Assembly: GCA_945897655.1 (NCBI GenBank)
Contig: CAMDHB010000206.1
Span: 1 to 6,550 of the forward strand
Length of the DNA: 6,550 bases
DNA from: Pseudorhodobacter antarcticus
Lineage (GTDB): Bacteria; Pseudomonadota; Alphaproteobacteria; Rhodobacterales; Rhodobacteraceae
Direction of reading: 5' to 3'
The position numbers were made by a program, and so were the translations under genes. Under the pieces are notes generated by a model. The model had not been told where the DNA came from. It did not search any database and was given only the letters and a program-made list of their open reading frames with translations. Of the stretch, positions 1 through 5,696 are shown piece after piece; the stretch's first letter is position 1, and each line of letters begins with the position of its first letter.

Positions 1-40
1 TTGGTCAACGGCGGTTCAAAGCCCGCGTAAGGCCCGATCA

Positions 41-47
41 AGGAAAG
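41..47 (+). promoter_or_regulatory. Ribosome binding site of the DUF177 gene
   Basis: AGGAAAG lies 5 nt before the ATG at 53. It decides the start, because the same frame stays open to the left edge of the window and cannot by itself rule out a longer protein. Confidence 0.7.
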
Positions 48-52
48 TCACC

Positions 53-619
53 ATGACCAGCGACCGCGCATCCAACCTGCCCAGCCTGCCGTTTCGCGTC
101 GTGTCCATCGCCGGACGCAGTGCGACCCATTTCAAGTTTGCCCCAGACGCCGCGGCCCGCAAGGCGATTGCCGCAGCACTTGACCTGATTGACCTGCCGC
201 AGATGGTGTTCGATGGGGATATCCGGCCCAGTGGCAAACGCGACATGGTGCTGACGGGCAAGCTTACGGCACTTGCCATTCAGCCCTGTTCGGTGACGCT
301 GGAGCCGGTACGCACCCGGATCGACGAGACGGTCTTGCGCCAGTATCTGGCCGACTTCGAGGTGCCAAAGGGCGAAGAGGTCGAAATCCCGGAGGACGAC
401 TCGGTCGAGGCCCTGGGCGAGGTGATTGATGCCGCAGAGGTGGCAATCGAGGCGCTGGCGCTGGCACTGCCCTTGTATCCGCGCGCGATCGGGGTGGAGT
501 TGGGCGAGTTGGTGGTGGCACCGCCCGATGTGGAACCGCTGCGCGATGCCGACCTGAAACCCTTTGCCGGCCTTGCAAAACTGATCGACAAGGCGGGCAA
601 GACCGGTGGGGAAAGCTGA
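53..619 (+). CDS. YceD/DUF177 family protein (large-subunit rRNA accumulation protein)
   Basis: A 188-residue cytoplasmic protein of the YceD/DUF177 family. Homologues are linked to accumulation of 23S rRNA and 50S assembly and are very often encoded next to rpmF, as here. The family core is visible: a Cys at residue 79 followed by the TLEPVRTRID segment (82-91), then an acidic stretch (about 107-125), then the helical part ending in ALALPLYPR (136-144). The C-terminal PFAGLAKLIDK (170-180) is typical of alphaproteobacterial members. The family's usual second Cys of the CxxC-like site is not present; only Cys79 is seen. The start is set by AGGAAAG 5 nt upstream. It is probably the first gene of the block leading to rpmF, although the 155-nt gap after it may hold a separate promoter. 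The molecular activity is unknown; the family assignment is secure. Confidence 0.88.
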   Translation: MTSDRASNLPSLPFRVVSIAGRSATHFKFAPDAAARKAIAAALDLIDLPQMVFDGDIRPSGKRDMVLTGKLTALAIQPCSVTLEPVRTRIDETVLRQYLADFEVPKGEEVEIPEDDSVEALGEVIDAAEVAIEALALALPLYPRAIGVELGELVVAPPDVEPLRDADLKPFAGLAKLIDKAGKTGGES

Positions 620-715
620 CCTTTGCAGGGTGCAGAAAGGGGCTTGCGCCGGGCAGAAATACGACTATGTTCCGCGCTTCATTCGCAGGCTTGATCCGGG
701 GTGCGCCAGTCAGCG

Positions 716-743
716 CTGAACCTGAAATTAAGTCAAACATATC
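716..743 (+). promoter_or_regulatory. Weak candidate promoter before rpmF
   Basis: The 155-nt gap between the DUF177 gene and rpmF contains one AT-rich patch. In it, CTGAAC (716-721) and CATATC (738-743) are 16 nt apart, each matching only three of six sigma-70 consensus bases. The location is sensible, because rpmF-plsX-fabH could need its own promoter, but the boxes are poor. The start of the same gap (620-640) holds an imperfect CCTTT/AAAGG hairpin with no T-run, and I see nothing else in it. Confidence 0.25.
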
Positions 744-744
744 A

Positions 745-757
745 GGGGCATGTCCCC
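745..757 (+). repeat. Small inverted repeat in the rpmF leader
   Basis: GGGG (745-748) and CCCC (754-757) flank a 5-nt loop, ending 8 nt before the rpmF Shine-Dalgarno. With only 4 bp it could be chance in GC-rich DNA. If transcribed, it would form a short G/C hairpin in the leader mRNA. Confidence 0.25.
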
Positions 758-774
758 ACAACACTAGGTGAGAC

Positions 775-981
775 ATGGCTGTCCCTCAGACAAAAACGAC
801 CTCTTCCCGTACCGGCATGCGTCGCTCGCACGATGCACTTGTGGCTGCAAATCCGGGCGAATGCCCGAACTGCGGCGAGTTGAAGCGTCCGCACCATGTG
901 TGCGCTTCTTGCGGTCACTACGATGCCCGCGAAGTTGTGGCATCGGTCAAGGCATCTGATCTTGACGAGGACGCGGCGTAA
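775..981 (+). CDS. rpmF: 50S ribosomal protein L32
   Basis: L32 of the large ribosomal subunit, 68 residues, a normal length for alphaproteobacteria. The N-terminus AVPQTKTTSSRTGMRRSHDA is the classic L32 start, rich in basic and hydroxyl residues. Four cysteines (C30, C33, C43, C46; pattern CPNC then CASCGHY) form the zinc ribbon, so this is the zinc-binding (C+) form. A good AGGTGAG (766-772) precedes the ATG. plsX begins 24 nt after the stop in the same reading frame. The rpmF-plsX-fabH order, preceded by a DUF177 gene, is widely conserved in bacteria and ties ribosome production to membrane lipid synthesis. Confidence 0.98.
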   Translation: MAVPQTKTTSSRTGMRRSHDALVAANPGECPNCGELKRPHHVCASCGHYDAREVVASVKASDLDEDAA

Positions 982-1005
982 GCCGCCTGTCCGGCATCCT
1001 GTCAG

Positions 1006-2145
1006 ATGGCAAGCGCGCGCCTTGGGTCCACAGCCCTTAGCCCCACCACTGACGGAGCCGCCAAACTTGTGATTTCGGTTGACGCCATGGGCGGCGACCG
1101 TGGACCGGCAGCCGTGGTTGCCGGTCTTGCCATGTCGATTGCAGCGATGCCTGACACCAATTTCATACTGCACGGCGACGAGGGTGAGTTGGCCAAACTT
1201 TTGGCCGTACAGTCCGAACTGGCCAGTCGGGTGGTGGTGCGGCATGCCCCGCGAATCGTGACGATGGCGGACAAGCCGTCTCAGGTCATGCGGCACGGGG
1301 CGGGCACGTCGATGTGGTCAGCGATTGATTCGGTGCGGGAGGGTGAAGCCTCGGTTGCGGTCAGTTGCGGCAACACGGGTGCGCTGATGGCCGTGGCGAT
1401 GATCCGGTTGCGCAAATTGCCGGGCATCAACCGTCCCGCGATCGCTTGTCTTTGGCCGTCACGCAACCTTGGTGGATTTAACCTGATGTTGGACGCGGGT
1501 GCAGACATCAAGGCGGATGCGGGCGATTTGCTGCAATATGCGCTGATGGGGGCATCTTATGCCCGCAATGGCATGGGGTTGCAGCGGCCCCGCGTCGGGC
1601 TGCTGAATGTCGGCACCGAAGAGCACAAGGGCAGCGCCGAACTGAAACAGGGCTTTGATCTGATCGAGCAAGCGGCCGTGGCCGGCGATTACGAGTTTGT
1701 GGGCTATGTCGAAGGGGTGGACCTGCCGTCTGACCGGGTCGATGTGATTGTAACGGACGGTTTCACGGGCAATATCGCGCTGAAGACGGCTGAGGGCACG
1801 GCGCGGCTGATTGGTGCGTTTTTGCGTGAGGCGTTCAACGCCACGCTGTGGTCGCGCATCGCGGCGGTGTTGGCCCTGACGTCGCTGAACCGGTTGCGGC
1901 GGCGGATGGACCCGCGCCGATCCAACGGCGGGGTGTTTTTGGGGTTGAACGGGATCGTCGTGAAGTCGCACGGTTCAGCCGATGCGACGGGGGTCGCATC
2001 CGCCGTTGCGATGGCGCACCAGCTTGCGAAATCGGGCTTTCGCGCGCGGCTTGCAGCGCGGGTTGCATCTGCCCAAGGGGCGGGGCAAAGTACCGCAGGG
2101 GTGGAGCCCGACATGTCGGGAACAGGGGCAGGACAGCCGGAATGA
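1006..2145 (+). CDS. plsX: Phosphate acyltransferase PlsX
   Basis: PlsX converts acyl-ACP and phosphate to acyl-phosphate, the acyl donor for PlsY in the first step of phospholipid synthesis; it is a peripheral membrane enzyme. Recognisable motifs in order are VDAMGGDRGP (25-34), SCGNTGALM (120-128), LNVGTEEHKG (200-209), VTDGFTGNIALK (249-260) and GLNGIVVKSHGSA (313-325). The 379 residues exceed the usual ~340 because of a ~20-residue N-terminal extension and a Gly/Ala/Ser-rich tail after about residue 350. The ATG at 1006 is the first after rpmF but has no clear Shine-Dalgarno, so translation may be coupled to rpmF. An alternative GTG at 1069, with GGAG 11 nt before it, would start almost exactly at the canonical PlsX N-terminus. 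The last 4 nt overlap fabH. Confidence 0.96.
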   Translation: MASARLGSTALSPTTDGAAKLVISVDAMGGDRGPAAVVAGLAMSIAAMPDTNFILHGDEGELAKLLAVQSELASRVVVRHAPRIVTMADKPSQVMRHGAGTSMWSAIDSVREGEASVAVSCGNTGALMAVAMIRLRKLPGINRPAIACLWPSRNLGGFNLMLDAGADIKADAGDLLQYALMGASYARNGMGLQRPRVGLLNVGTEEHKGSAELKQGFDLIEQAAVAGDYEFVGYVEGVDLPSDRVDVIVTDGFTGNIALKTAEGTARLIGAFLREAFNATLWSRIAAVLALTSLNRLRRRMDPRRSNGGVFLGLNGIVVKSHGSADATGVASAVAMAHQLAKSGFRARLAARVASAQGAGQSTAGVEPDMSGTGAGQPE

Positions 2146-3113
2146 CATTGCGCGCCGTAGTCAGGGGCGTTGGGCATTATCTGCCTGACCGTGTTGTCCC
2201 GAATGCCGAACTGAGTGCATTGGTTGACACGTCGGATGAGTGGATTCGCAGCCGGTCTGGCATCGAACGGCGGCATTTAGCGGCCGAGGGGCAGACGACA
2301 TCCGATCTGGCCACTCGCGCGGCTCAGGCGGCCTTGGCCGATGCAGGACTGGTGCCTGCAGATATTGACGTGATCGTTCTGGCAACATCAACCGCCGATC
2401 TGACCTTTCCGTCTGCCGCGACGATGGTGCAGGCCAAGTTGGGCATGACAAGCGGCTTCGCCTTTGATCTGCAGGCGGTATGTGCGGGGTTTGTCTATGC
2501 CCTGACGGTGGCCAATTCGCTGATCCTGGCAGGGTCGGCCCGGCGTGTGCTGGTCATCGGGGCCGAGACATTCTCAAAGCTGATGGACTGGACCGACCGC
2601 ATCACCTGTGTGCTGTTTGGCGATGGTGCGGGGGCGCTGGTGCTGGAGGGTGTGGTGCAGGCGGGCACAGCAGACGACCGGGGGATCCTTGCGACCGATC
2701 TGCACAGCGACGGGCAGTTCAAGGACCTGTTGTTCGTCGATGGCGGTGTGTCCACGGGCACCACGGGCCACTTGCGGATGGAGGGGCGGGAGGTGTTTCG
2801 CCATGCCGTCGAAAAGCTGGCCGAAACAGCACATACCGCCTTGGACAAGGCTGGGCTGACGGCGGATGATGTGGACTGGATCGTGCCGCATCAGGCCAAT
2901 ATCCGGATCATCGAGGCAACCGCGAAACGCATGCAGGTGGCAATGGACCGGGTTGTGGTGACGGTGCAAGACCATGGCAACACTTCGGCCGCATCGATTC
3001 CATTGGCGCTGTCGGTGGGCAAGGCGCGGGGCCAGATCAAGCAGGGCGATCTGCTGGTGACCGAGGCGATTGGCGGCGGATTGGCCTGGGGCTCGGTCGT
3101 CCTGCGCTGGTAA
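2142..3113 (+). CDS. fabH: Beta-ketoacyl-ACP synthase III (FabH)
   Basis: FabH performs the first condensation of type II fatty acid synthesis, joining acetyl-CoA to malonyl-ACP. The 323-residue length is normal. The full catalytic triad is visible: Cys114 in DLQAVCAGF, His250 in WIVPHQAN and Asn280 in QDHGNTSAAS. The early VDTSDEWIRSRSGIERR (28-44) and the C-terminal EAIGGGLAWGSVVLRW (308-323) are family hallmarks. The frame stays open far upstream inside plsX, but the true start is the ATG at 2142, which overlaps the plsX stop as ATGA and begins the conserved N-terminus. This arrangement indicates translational coupling of the two lipid enzymes. A 126-nt noncoding stretch with palindromes follows. 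Confidence 0.98.
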   Translation: MTLRAVVRGVGHYLPDRVVPNAELSALVDTSDEWIRSRSGIERRHLAAEGQTTSDLATRAAQAALADAGLVPADIDVIVLATSTADLTFPSAATMVQAKLGMTSGFAFDLQAVCAGFVYALTVANSLILAGSARRVLVIGAETFSKLMDWTDRITCVLFGDGAGALVLEGVVQAGTADDRGILATDLHSDGQFKDLLFVDGGVSTGTTGHLRMEGREVFRHAVEKLAETAHTALDKAGLTADDVDWIVPHQANIRIIEATAKRMQVAMDRVVVTVQDHGNTSAASIPLALSVGKARGQIKQGDLLVTEAIGGGLAWGSVVLRW

Positions 3114-3117
3114 CAGA

Positions 3118-3135
3118 GTCGGGGTGAACCCCGAC
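3118..3135. repeat. Perfect 7-bp palindrome after fabH, possible REP-like element
   Basis: GTCGGGG (3118-3124) pairs exactly with CCCCGAC (3129-3135) around a TGAA loop, 4 nt after the fabH stop. No T-run follows (CTACGG instead), so it is not a classic intrinsic terminator. CTACG (3136-3140) and CGTAG (3149-3153) make a second, weaker repeat directly after it. The sequence resembles short GC-rich palindromes that I recall between genes in Rhodobacterales genomes; that resemblance is from memory and unverified. It may also protect the fabH mRNA 3' end. Confidence 0.55.
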
Positions 3136-3159
3136 CTACGGAATCCAGCGTAGAAACGG

Positions 3160-3177
3160 TGGAAAGAACGCTTTCCA
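3160..3177. repeat. Perfect 7-bp inverted repeat upstream of ihfA
   Basis: TGGAAAG (3160-3166) and CTTTCCA (3171-3177) flank AACG. It ends 11 nt before the candidate ihfA -35 box, where an operator could lie. Read as RNA it would be a hairpin without a T-run, so a terminator is less likely. No known binding-site consensus is recognised. Confidence 0.45.
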
Positions 3178-3188
3178 AGCCCCTGTTA

Positions 3189-3217
3189 TTGACTCGCAAT
3201 TTGATCCCGCGCATGTT
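3189..3217 (+). promoter_or_regulatory. Candidate sigma-70 promoter of ihfA
   Basis: TTGACT (3189-3194, five of six consensus bases) and CATGTT (3212-3217, three of six) are separated by the ideal 17 nt. Transcription would begin near 3224, giving a leader of about 16 nt before the ihfA ATG. The -35 box overlaps a GACTC (GANTC) site, the target of the alphaproteobacterial methyltransferase CcrM. Confidence 0.5.
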
Positions 3218-3239
3218 TGCCAAAACGCGGGGGAAAACG

Positions 3240-3542
3240 ATGAGTGAGAAGACACTGACGCGCATGGACCTGAGCGAATCGGTATTTCGTGAGGTCGGGC
3301 TTTCGCGCAACGAATCGGCGACGCTGGTAGAAAGCGTCTTGCAGCATGTCTCGGACGCGCTGGCTGCGGGCGAGACTGTAAAGATATCGTCCTTTGGCAC
3401 GTTTTCGCTGCGGTCCAAGACGGCTCGTGTCGGCCGCAACCCAAAGACCGGTGATGAGGTTCCGATCAGCCCGCGCCGCGTTTTGACCTTTCGTCCGTCG
3501 CATCTGATGAAGGATCGCGTGGCGGCGGGGAAAAAGAAGTAA
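3240..3542 (+). CDS. ihfA: Integration host factor subunit alpha
   Basis: IHF alpha is a nucleoid protein that, paired with IHF beta, bends DNA sharply at specific sites in transcription, replication and recombination. The 100 residues are the usual alphaproteobacterial length. N-terminal helices (about 8-42) are followed by the DNA-binding beta arm, with ISSFGTFSLRSK (49-60) and the HU/IHF signature GRNPKTGDEVPI (65-76). Pro68 is the residue that should intercalate into DNA. The tail is basic (GKKK). The frame is open upstream to 3159, but this ATG fits the family N-terminus, follows a GGGGGAA purine run 4 nt upstream, and lies just downstream of the candidate promoter. The IHF beta gene is not in the window. 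A MerR-type gene follows 15 nt later and is probably co-transcribed. Confidence 0.96.
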   Translation: MSEKTLTRMDLSESVFREVGLSRNESATLVESVLQHVSDALAAGETVKISSFGTFSLRSKTARVGRNPKTGDEVPISPRRVLTFRPSHLMKDRVAAGKKK

Positions 3543-3557
3543 GAGGTTTAAACGCGG

Positions 3558-4397
3558 ATGGACAAGTCGCCTGATGCCTTCCGCACCATCTCTGAAGTGG
3601 CTGAACAGCTGGAGACGCCGGCACATGTGCTGCGGTTCTGGGAAAGCCGGTTTCCGCAGATAAAGCCGGTCAAGCGCGCGGGGGGTCGGCGGTATTACCG
3701 GCCTGCCGATGTGGCGCTGCTGGGCGGCATCCGGCATTTGCTGCACGATGAGGGCATGACGATACGGGGCGTGCAAAAGATCTTGCGTGAGCAGGGTGTG
3801 CGCCATGTGGCGGCAATGGCGGAAGGCGGCGATGCGGTTGCCTTTGACCTGGATGCCGATGACCTGGCGTTTGACGGGATCGAGCCGGACGTGATGACGG
3901 AAGGGCCTGAGGAGGGCACGGCGCAGGTCTTTGCGCTGGAACAGCCTGTGCGTCAGCCGACTGCGCCCTTGCCTGAGGGGGCCGAGATTGTGCCCCTGCG
4001 CGCCGTGCCAGATCAGAAGGCGAGCCCTGACTCACCAAAGGCCATGCCAGTCCGACCGCGACCGGTGCCGGTAAAGGCAGTCGAGGATGTGCCCGAGGCG
4101 GGCCATATCTGGGTGGAGGATCAGCCCGAACTGGCGCTGGAGGACGCTTCCTCGCTGTTTCCAGATGATTTGTTTTCGGATTCTCTGTTCGAAGCCCCGC
4201 ATGAGCCGGTGGATGAGATGCCCTTCATGGATCTTGCCCCGGTGGACATGCCGGTCAAGCTGTCGGGCGTTGCTGCGCGGCTGCGGGCCTTGCGGCATCC
4301 GATCGCCCCGGAAAACGCGGAAAAGCTGATGGAATTGCACAGCCGGCTTGGCCTCTTGCACGCCCAGATCGCCGAAGCCCTGCGCCTGCGACGTTAG
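3558..4397 (+). CDS. MerR family DNA-binding protein with acidic C-terminal extension
   Basis: A 279-residue protein with a MerR-type winged helix-turn-helix at residues 8-78. ISEVAEQLETPAHVLRFWESRF is the recognition region and GGRRYYRPADVALL (42-55) the wing. The remaining 200 residues are not a known effector domain: 90-235 is acidic, proline-rich and probably disordered, and 236-279 forms a predicted helical segment (RLRALRHPIAPENAEKLMEL to the end) that may mediate self-association. There is no cysteine, so Cys-based metal or redox sensing as in MerR or SoxR is excluded. An ihfA-merR pair is a recurring arrangement in Rhodobacterales. AAGAGG lies 11 nt before the ATG, a rather long spacing. 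Target genes and signal are unknown. No terminator is seen between it and the tRNA. Confidence 0.88.
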   Translation: MDKSPDAFRTISEVAEQLETPAHVLRFWESRFPQIKPVKRAGGRRYYRPADVALLGGIRHLLHDEGMTIRGVQKILREQGVRHVAAMAEGGDAVAFDLDADDLAFDGIEPDVMTEGPEEGTAQVFALEQPVRQPTAPLPEGAEIVPLRAVPDQKASPDSPKAMPVRPRPVPVKAVEDVPEAGHIWVEDQPELALEDASSLFPDDLFSDSLFEAPHEPVDEMPFMDLAPVDMPVKLSGVAARLRALRHPIAPENAEKLMELHSRLGLLHAQIAEALRLRR

Positions 4398-4421
4398 GCG
4401 TTATCAGATGCACTTCTGCCC

Positions 4422-4449
4422 TTGTCCCTGCGTGGAATATCGTTATGTA
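4422..4449 (+). promoter_or_regulatory. Candidate promoter of tRNA-Pro
   Basis: TTGTCC (4422-4427, four of six) and TATGTA (4444-4449, three of six) are 16 nt apart and would start transcription a few bases before the mature tRNA 5' end at 4463. The placement is right for a tRNA gene, but the -10 box is poor and read-through from merR is an alternative. Confidence 0.4.
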
Positions 4450-4462
4450 TCCGGCCATTCGT

Positions 4463-4540
4463 CGGGCCGTAGCGCAGCCTGGTTAGCGCGTCCGTCTGGG
4501 GGGCGGGAGGTCGAGAGTTCAAATCTCTCCGGCCCGACCA
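4463..4540 (+). tRNA. tRNA-Pro (anticodon GGG)
   Basis: A complete 78-nt cloverleaf. The acceptor arm is CGGGCCG (4463-4469) with CGGCCCG (4530-4536), discriminator A4537 and encoded CCA (4538-4540). The D stem is GCGC/GCGC and the T stem GAGAG/CTCTC with loop TTCAAAT. The anticodon loop CTGGGGG gives anticodon GGG (4498-4500), reading CCC and CCU. The anticodon stem TCCGT/GCGGG has G-T wobble pairs at both ends (27-43 and 31-39). The C1-G72 acceptor pair is typical of bacterial tRNA-Pro. It is followed at once by a terminator and by dcd. Confidence 0.95.
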
Positions 4541-4545
4541 ATACA

Positions 4546-4587
4546 AAACCGCCCGCATGGTTTTCGCCGTGCGGGCGGTTTCGTTTT
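4546..4587 (+). terminator. Intrinsic terminator of tRNA-Pro
   Basis: AAACCGCCCGCA (4546-4557) pairs perfectly with TGCGGGCGGTTT (4570-4581). The stem extends inward by TGG/CCG with one G-T pair, giving about 15 bp around a 6-nt loop (4561-4566). A T-rich tract (4579-4587, TTTCGTTTT) follows. It starts 5 nt after the tRNA CCA and ends 14 nt before the dcd start. Confidence 0.88.
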
Positions 4588-4588
4588 C

Positions 4589-4594
4589 AAGGGG
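4589..4594 (+). promoter_or_regulatory. Ribosome binding site deciding the dcd start
   Basis: AAGGGG lies 7 nt before the ATG at 4602 and 4 nt before a second in-frame ATG at 4599. The spacing favours 4602. The still longer open frame beginning at 4557 would start inside the terminator stem and can be dismissed. Confidence 0.6.
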
Positions 4595-4601
4595 TGGGAT
4601 G

Positions 4602-5678
4602 ATGACAGGTGTTCTGCCGGGCCAGGCAATCAGGGCGATGATTGCAGCGGGTGCTATTGCCTCCGACATTCGGGTGCAGCCGGAACAGGTGCAGCCGGCT
4701 AGCCTGGATTTGCGGCTGGGCACGGTCGCCTACCGGGTGCGCGCGTCGTTCCTGACAGGGGCGGGCCGGACAGTGGCCGAGCGGCTGGAAGAGTTCACCA
4801 TGCACCGGGTCGATCTGACAGACGGGGCTGTGTTGGAAAAGGGTTGCGTCTATCTGGTGCCGTTGATGGAGCGGTTGGCGCTGCCTGCAGGGCTTACAGC
4901 GGTTGCGAATGCGAAATCCTCGACCGGGCGGCTGGATCTGCTGACGCGGACGATCACCGATGGCGGGACCGAGTTTGACCGAATCCCTGAGGGGTATTCG
5001 GGGCCTTTGTATGCCGAGGTGTGCCCGAGGTCGTTTTCGGTGCTGGTGCGGGCGGGGCAAAGGTTGAACCAGATCCGGTTTCGGTCGGGTCATGCCGTGT
5101 TGTCAGATGCCGAACTGGTTGACCTGAATGCGCGGGAGCCTTTGGTTTCGGGCACGGCTGTGATCTCCGAGGGTTTGGGATTTTCGGTGGACTTGCGGCC
5201 CGCCGAGGGGGATTTGCTGGGCTACAGGGCCAAGCCGCACACCGGAGTGATTGATCTGGACCGGATCGGCCACTATCCGGCCCGCGATTTCTGGGAGGAG
5301 GTGCGGGCACGGGATGCGCGGATCATTCTGGACCCCGGCGCGTTTTATATCCTTGTCAGCCGCGAGGCGGTGACGATACCGCCCGATTATGCCGCCGAAA
5401 TGGCGCCCTATCTGGCGATGGTCGGCGAATTCCGGGTACATTATGCGGGGTTTTTCGACCCCGGCTTTGGCTATGCCGCCGCAGGAGGGGCCGGGTCACG
5501 CGGGGTGCTGGAGGTGCGCTGCCATGAGGCACCGTTCGTGCTGGAGCATGGCCAGATCGTCGGGCGGCTGGTTTACGAACGCATGTCGGAGCGCCCGGAG
5601 ACGCTGTATGGCGTGGGCATCGCGTCGAACTATCAGGGTCAGGGCTTGAAGCTGGCCAAGCAGTTCAAGCTGGGCTGA
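4602..5678 (+). CDS. dcd: dCTP deaminase, double-domain alphaproteobacterial form
   Basis: Deaminates dCTP to dUTP, feeding dUTPase and thymidylate synthesis. The 358 residues are about twice the ~190 of E. coli Dcd and match the long 2'-deoxycytidine 5'-triphosphate deaminase family. Both halves resemble the dUTPase/Dcd fold. The N-half has VQPASLDLRLG (30-40), NAKSSTGRLDLL (103-114) with the SSxxR substrate motif (S106, S107, R110), and E139 in LYAEV. The C-half has LDPGAFYILVSREAVTIP (243-260), HYAGFFDPGFG (280-290), E304 in GVLEV and the C-terminal YQGQG (344-348), but its SSxxR position is degenerate. The two halves thus seem to share the active site between them. The start is chosen by spacing to AAGGGG; the ATG at 4599 is possible. 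No promoter of its own is obvious after the tRNA terminator. It converges on a minus-strand gene 6 nt away. Confidence 0.92.
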   Translation: MTGVLPGQAIRAMIAAGAIASDIRVQPEQVQPASLDLRLGTVAYRVRASFLTGAGRTVAERLEEFTMHRVDLTDGAVLEKGCVYLVPLMERLALPAGLTAVANAKSSTGRLDLLTRTITDGGTEFDRIPEGYSGPLYAEVCPRSFSVLVRAGQRLNQIRFRSGHAVLSDAELVDLNAREPLVSGTAVISEGLGFSVDLRPAEGDLLGYRAKPHTGVIDLDRIGHYPARDFWEEVRARDARIILDPGAFYILVSREAVTIPPDYAAEMAPYLAMVGEFRVHYAGFFDPGFGYAAAGGAGSRGVLEVRCHEAPFVLEHGQIVGRLVYERMSERPETLYGVGIASNYQGQGLKLAKQFKLG

Positions 5679-5696
5679 CCGCGTTCAGCGACCCAG
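5670..5696. repeat. Imperfect hairpin spanning two convergent stop codons
   Basis: CTGGGCTGA (5670-5678) pairs with TCAG (5685-5688) and CCCAG (5692-5696), with a CGA bulge and the loop CCGCGT. It contains the stop codons of dcd and of the opposing small gene. There is no T-run on either strand, so it is not a standard terminator. It is the only structure available between the two convergent genes. Confidence 0.4.

Noticed and set aside
1..30. Short open frame ending in TAA at 28-30, possible tail of an upstream gene
   Set aside because: Nine codons (LVNGGSKPA) are too few to recognise, and an intergenic region is equally possible.
264..776. Minus-strand open frame of 170 codons opposite the DUF177 gene
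   Set aside because: Pro/Arg/Ser-rich shadow translation with no motif; the plus-strand DUF177 gene explains the region.
742..1296. Minus-strand open frame of 184 codons across rpmF and plsX
   Set aside because: Runs antisense to two secure conserved genes and has His/Arg/Cys-rich shadow composition.
1848..2141. Upstream extension of the fabH frame inside plsX
   Set aside because: Sequence before the ATG at 2142 has no FabH similarity and overlaps conserved plsX codons; the ATGA junction gives the proper start.
3159..3239. Longer ihfA start
   Set aside because: It would add 27 residues not seen in IHF alpha and would place the start inside the inverted repeat, upstream of the candidate promoter.
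4463..4540. tRNA 3' end as an integration (att) site
   Set aside because: No integrase, phage gene or repeated tRNA 3' end is visible downstream; the tRNA is followed by its terminator and a core gene.
4557..4601. Longer dcd start inside the tRNA terminator
   Set aside because: The ATG lies in the terminator stem and the added residues are translated hairpin; AAGGGG marks the later start.
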